64,000 bases of DNA, taken from contig CAVTGO010000002.1 in NCBI GenBank assembly GCA_963734275.1, positions 62,001 to 126,000 on the forward strand, read 5' to 3'. Origin of the DNA: CAVTGO01 sp963734275 (lineage in GTDB: Bacteria; Actinomycetota; UBA4738; HRBIN12). Both the position numbers and the translations under genes were made by a program. This document shows, in pieces, positions 61,249 through 64,000 of this stretch. The notes under the pieces were generated by a model, which was given only the letters and a program-made list of their open reading frames with translations, did no database searches and was not told where the DNA came from. Each line of letters begins with the position of its first letter. The first letter of the stretch is position 1.

Positions 61249-64000
61249 CTAGACGCCCCGATGGCGCGCGAGGAAACGATCGCGGAGCGCTTCGTCGGAC
61301 ACGCTGGCGGCCATCTCCTCCGCGACGCCGCGCGCCCGGCGTCGGAGTTCCTCACCCTCGTCCGGACGGCCCGATCGATCGCGGATCTGCGCCATCAGCG
61401 CCAGCGCGTCATAGAGCGCCCGGCGCTCCCCGAGCCGCTGCGACCCGTGGATGGCCTCGTCCAGGTGACGCTCGGCCTCATCGAGACGCCCCTCGGCGAT
61501 CCGCGCGCTCGCGAGCTCTACGAGTGCCTCCGCGACCAGGATCGGGATCCTCCTCGAGCCGAGGTACTCGAGCGCGCCGGCCGCCCACGTCGCGGCCTGG
61601 GCAGGATCGCCCGCCGCGAGCGCCGCGCGAGCGTGCGCGAGGTCCGCCCCCACCCGGGCGAGCGTCAGGTCGGGCTCGGGCAGTTGGATCTCGAGCCCCT
61701 CGAGGGCCGCCCGCGCGGCGACGTGGTCGCCCCCCGCGAGGAACGTCTCGGCGAGTGCGACCTGGACGATCGACCTGGCGGACGGGATCTTCTCCATGGC
61801 GATCTCGAGCGCGCGCTCCGCGAACGGGATCGCCGCCTCGACGTCGCCGAGGTACGCGAGGGTCCGCGCGAGGTCGGCGCGGGGACCGATCGACGCGAAC
61901 GCGAAACCGCCACCTTCGCCCAGCTCGAGGCTCCGATGCATCGATCCGATCGCTGCAAAATCGCCTCGATGGAGCTGGACGCGGTAGACGAGGATGAGCG
62001 CGAACGACTGCCCCCACGCGTTGTCGATGGACTCGGCGATCGACAGGGCCGACCGCGCGTCCGCGAGCGCGAGGTCGAGATCCCCCGCCAGCAGGTGCGT
62101 GCAGCTCGCGAGCACGAGGTTCTCGGACAGCATCGGACGGTTCCCGAGCTCCTCCCACAGCTGCCGGCCTTCCTCGAGACGCAGGGACGCGGTGGCCAGA
62201 TCTTCGTTCGCCATGTGCGCTCGCCAGAGGTCGTTCAGCGTGAAGGCGATCTGTTCCCGGTCGCCGAGCGTCCGGGAGATCTCGAGCGAGGCCTCTCCCG
62301 CCGCGATCGCTTCGACATGATCGCCACTGCCGTAGACGTTCGCGACCAGGATGTTCCAGAGCGAGCGCGCCTCGGCGGCGCGATCGCCGAGACGGCGAGC
62401 CGTCGCCACGTTCTGCTTCGACAACCGGCGCCCGAGCTCGGGGTCGAACCTCGGCGTCGCCGTCGAGTACAGCAGCGCGAACGCCGTATCGGCGCCGAGC
62501 TCCATCGCCTCGTCGCCGACCTCCTGAGCAACCGAACGCATCTCCTCGTAGTTCGCGATCACGTCGTCGTAGCGTCCGGCGAGCTCCAGAGCGGTTCCCC
62601 GGCGCTCGTAGACGGAGCGGAACAGCGACGGCTCCGCGCCGACGCGACGCGCCGCATCCAGTGCGGTGCGGTACTGCGCCTCGGCCTCGGCGTTCGCGTA
62701 GAGCCGGGCGGCCGCATCGCCGGCGATGACGGCATACCGCAACGTCGCCTCGTCCTCGCCCGCCTCGCCGAAGTGGCGGACGAGCAGGGGCGCCACGTCC
62801 TCCACGCGATCGCCGTTCGCGGACTCGAGCGCCTCAGCCACGCGTCGATGCACCGCCCGCCGGCGTTTGAGCAGGAGCGAGCCGTACGCCGCCTCCTGCG
62901 TCAGCGCGTGGCGGAACGTGAACTCCGACGGCGGGATGCGCCCGGTCGCCCGGATCAGGTCACGCCGCTCGAGCTCGAGGAGGGAGCTACGGACGTCGTC
63001 GCCGGCGTCCACGACCGCGAGCAGCAGCTCCTGGTCGAAGGTCCGCCCGATCACCGAGGCGGTCTGCAGCGTTCGGCGAGCCTCCTCCGGCAGCCGATCG
63101 AGGCCGACCGTGATCAGGCTCTGGATGGTGTCGGGGATGGCGATGTCGCGGGCATCCGCGGCCAGGCGCCCCCGTCCATCGGCCGTCCCCTCGACGACGC
63201 CGCGGTCGACCAGGGCTCGGGCGACCTCCTGGAGGAACAGCGGGTTCCCCTCGGTCCTCGCGAGGATCCTGTGCCGCAGATCGTCGGGCATCTCCTCGAG
63301 CGGGAGGAGCTCGTCGATCAATTCGCCGCTCTGCCCCTGCGTCAGGGGCTCGAGCTCGATCAGCGTCGAACGGCGTGGGAGCTCCGCCTCGACCCACTCT
63401 TTGAACTCCCACGATGGGGCGCTCCGATCGGGGCGGAACGTGATCAGGAACACGAGTGGCGCCTCCTCGGCCAGCCGGGAGGTGGCCCGGACCAGCTCGA
63501 GCGACGCGTGGTCGCACCAGTGCAGGTCTTCGACCACGATCAGGCGTCGCCCGCCTTGCGCCAGGGTCGTCCCGACCAGGAGCTCGGTCGCCTCGCGTTG
63601 GAACGCCTCGCCCTCCAGGCGCGGGTCACCCTCGAGCTCGACGCCGAGCAGGGCCCGGGCGACCCGCTCGCTGCGCTCCCCCCAGCCTGCCGGCGCGATC
63701 TGCATCAGGTCGGCGATCTTCGTTCGCACGGACTCGGCCGGGTCGGCCTCGACGATGCCGGCACGTTCCCGGATCAAGCGCCGGTACTGCGCGTACGGCT
63801 CCATCGTGTCGTAGGGGACGCACTGCCAGAAGTCCCATCGACGGTCGTCGTCCGGGCTCAGGCCGGACCACAACGCGTTCGCCTCCTCGACCAACCGGCT
63901 CTTGCCGAGCCCCGGCTCCCCCGTGATCAGCACGACCGACCCCTCGCCACGCCGGGAGTCCTCGAGCGCGGACCGCACGACGGCCATCTCCGGCTCGCGG
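61249..64000 (-). CDS. STAND ATPase with TPR repeats (5' end off the window; perhaps cyclase-linked)
   Basis: Partial: the frame is still open at 64000, and an in-window ATG at 63987 falls inside the domain. Walker A ITGEPGLGKSRLVEEA, Walker B RLIVVEDLHWCDHAS, the sensor-like TEGNPLFLQEVARALVDRG, a winged-helix-like part (ASVIGRTFDQELL) and about ten TPR-like repeats to the stop at 61249. Architecture and length resemble the cyclase-ATPase at 1-2953, so an N-terminal cyclase beyond the edge is likely but unseen. Confidence 0.85.
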   Translation of the reverse strand, partial: REPEMAVVRSALEDSRRGEGSVVLITGEPGLGKSRLVEEANALWSGLSPDDDRRWDFWQCVPYDTMEPYAQYRRLIRERAGIVEADPAESVRTKIADLMQIAPAGWGERSERVARALLGVELEGDPRLEGEAFQREATELLVGTTLAQGGRRLIVVEDLHWCDHASLELVRATSRLAEEAPLVFLITFRPDRSAPSWEFKEWVEAELPRRSTLIELEPLTQGQSGELIDELLPLEEMPDDLRHRILARTEGNPLFLQEVARALVDRGVVEGTADGRGRLAADARDIAIPDTIQSLITVGLDRLPEEARRTLQTASVIGRTFDQELLLAVVDAGDDVRSSLLELERRDLIRATGRIPPSEFTFRHALTQEAAYGSLLLKRRRAVHRRVAEALESANGDRVEDVAPLLVRHFGEAGEDEATLRYAVIAGDAAARLYANAEAEAQYRTALDAARRVGAEPSLFRSVYERRGTALELAGRYDDVIANYEEMRSVAQEVGDEAMELGADTAFALLYSTATPRFDPELGRRLSKQNVATARRLGDRAAEARSLWNILVANVYGSGDHVEAIAAGEASLEISRTLGDREQIAFTLNDLWRAHMANEDLATASLRLEEGRQLWEELGNRPMLSENLVLASCTHLLAGDLDLALADARSALSIAESIDNAWGQSFALILVYRVQLHRGDFAAIGSMHRSLELGEGGGFAFASIGPRADLARTLAYLGDVEAAIPFAERALEIAMEKIPSARSIVQVALAETFLAGGDHVAARAALEGLEIQLPEPDLTLARVGADLAHARAALAAGDPAQAATWAAGALEYLGSRRIPILVAEALVELASARIAEGRLDEAERHLDEAIHGSQRLGERRALYDALALMAQIRDRSGRPDEGEELRRRARGVAEEMAASVSDEALRDRFLARHRGV

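Noticed and set aside
1..64000. tRNA, rRNA or riboswitch
   Set aside because: I scanned the intergenic gaps by eye and saw no cloverleaf, rRNA or known riboswitch core; short motifs could be missed without a covariance search.

Overview
The window looks like one contig from an uncultivated, very GC-rich bacterium, most likely an actinobacterium or a close ecological equivalent. The pointers are the strong GC bias at third codon positions, many GTG starts, SigE-like ECF sigma factors, a SARP/AfsR-type regulator, a mycothiol-style zinc anti-sigma factor and many class III nucleotide cyclases. No rRNA, tRNA, CRISPR array, insertion sequence or phage gene was recognised, so the placement rests on gene content only. 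Several genes are broken by single-base indels or deletions, so part of the 'decay' could be sequence error.

Layout. 1-2953 is the start of a cyclase-ATPase-TPR protein that runs off the left edge. 3000-4715 is an operon of ECF sigma factor, zinc anti-sigma factor and an ArsM-like methyltransferase whose frame is interrupted by one TGA at a conserved cysteine position (possible selenocysteine). 4857-6910 holds a membrane protein, a tiny Cys-rich protein, a monooxygenase-like protein and two gene remnants. 7731-12178 is a tandem pair of SulP-STAS-cNMP-binding transporters sharing a 1,059-bp block that is identical by eye. 12325-14709 holds a deletion scar between a sigma factor and a hydrolase, then an intact sigma/beta-propeller pair. 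15182-21346 is a response-regulator cyclase followed by a GAF-rich hybrid kinase with three indels. 21361-25584 is an oxidoreductase and a cyclase-membrane-propeller-solute-binding fusion. 25672-28041 and 35920-38214 are two sigma / membrane partner / lipoprotein operons. 28197-34572 is a GAF-cyclase plus a giant SARP-kinase-STAND-WD40 protein. 38216-42202 is a phosphodiesterase-like protein and small enzymes. 42244-51354 has two more sigma/propeller pairs flanking a membrane-anchored zinc metalloprotease and secreted propellers. 51406-61174 contains a hydrolase-like cyclase, a flavoprotein/cupin operon, small enzymes and a large secreted BNR-type protein. 61249-64000 is another ATPase-TPR protein that runs off the right edge.

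How the parts work together. Two signalling themes dominate. The first is extracytoplasmic sensing: six intact ECF sigma factors (plus one remnant) in 64 kb. Five of them overlap the gene for a single-pass membrane protein by 4 or 8 nt. Four of those partners share a short cytoplasmic motif (FER...RR.RK.R) just before the membrane helix but carry different outer domains. I infer that these are membrane anti-sigma factors and regard them as the best candidate for an under-described system. The second is cyclic-nucleotide signalling: five recognisable class III cyclases with different sensor domains, and two transporters with cNMP-binding tails that could be outputs.
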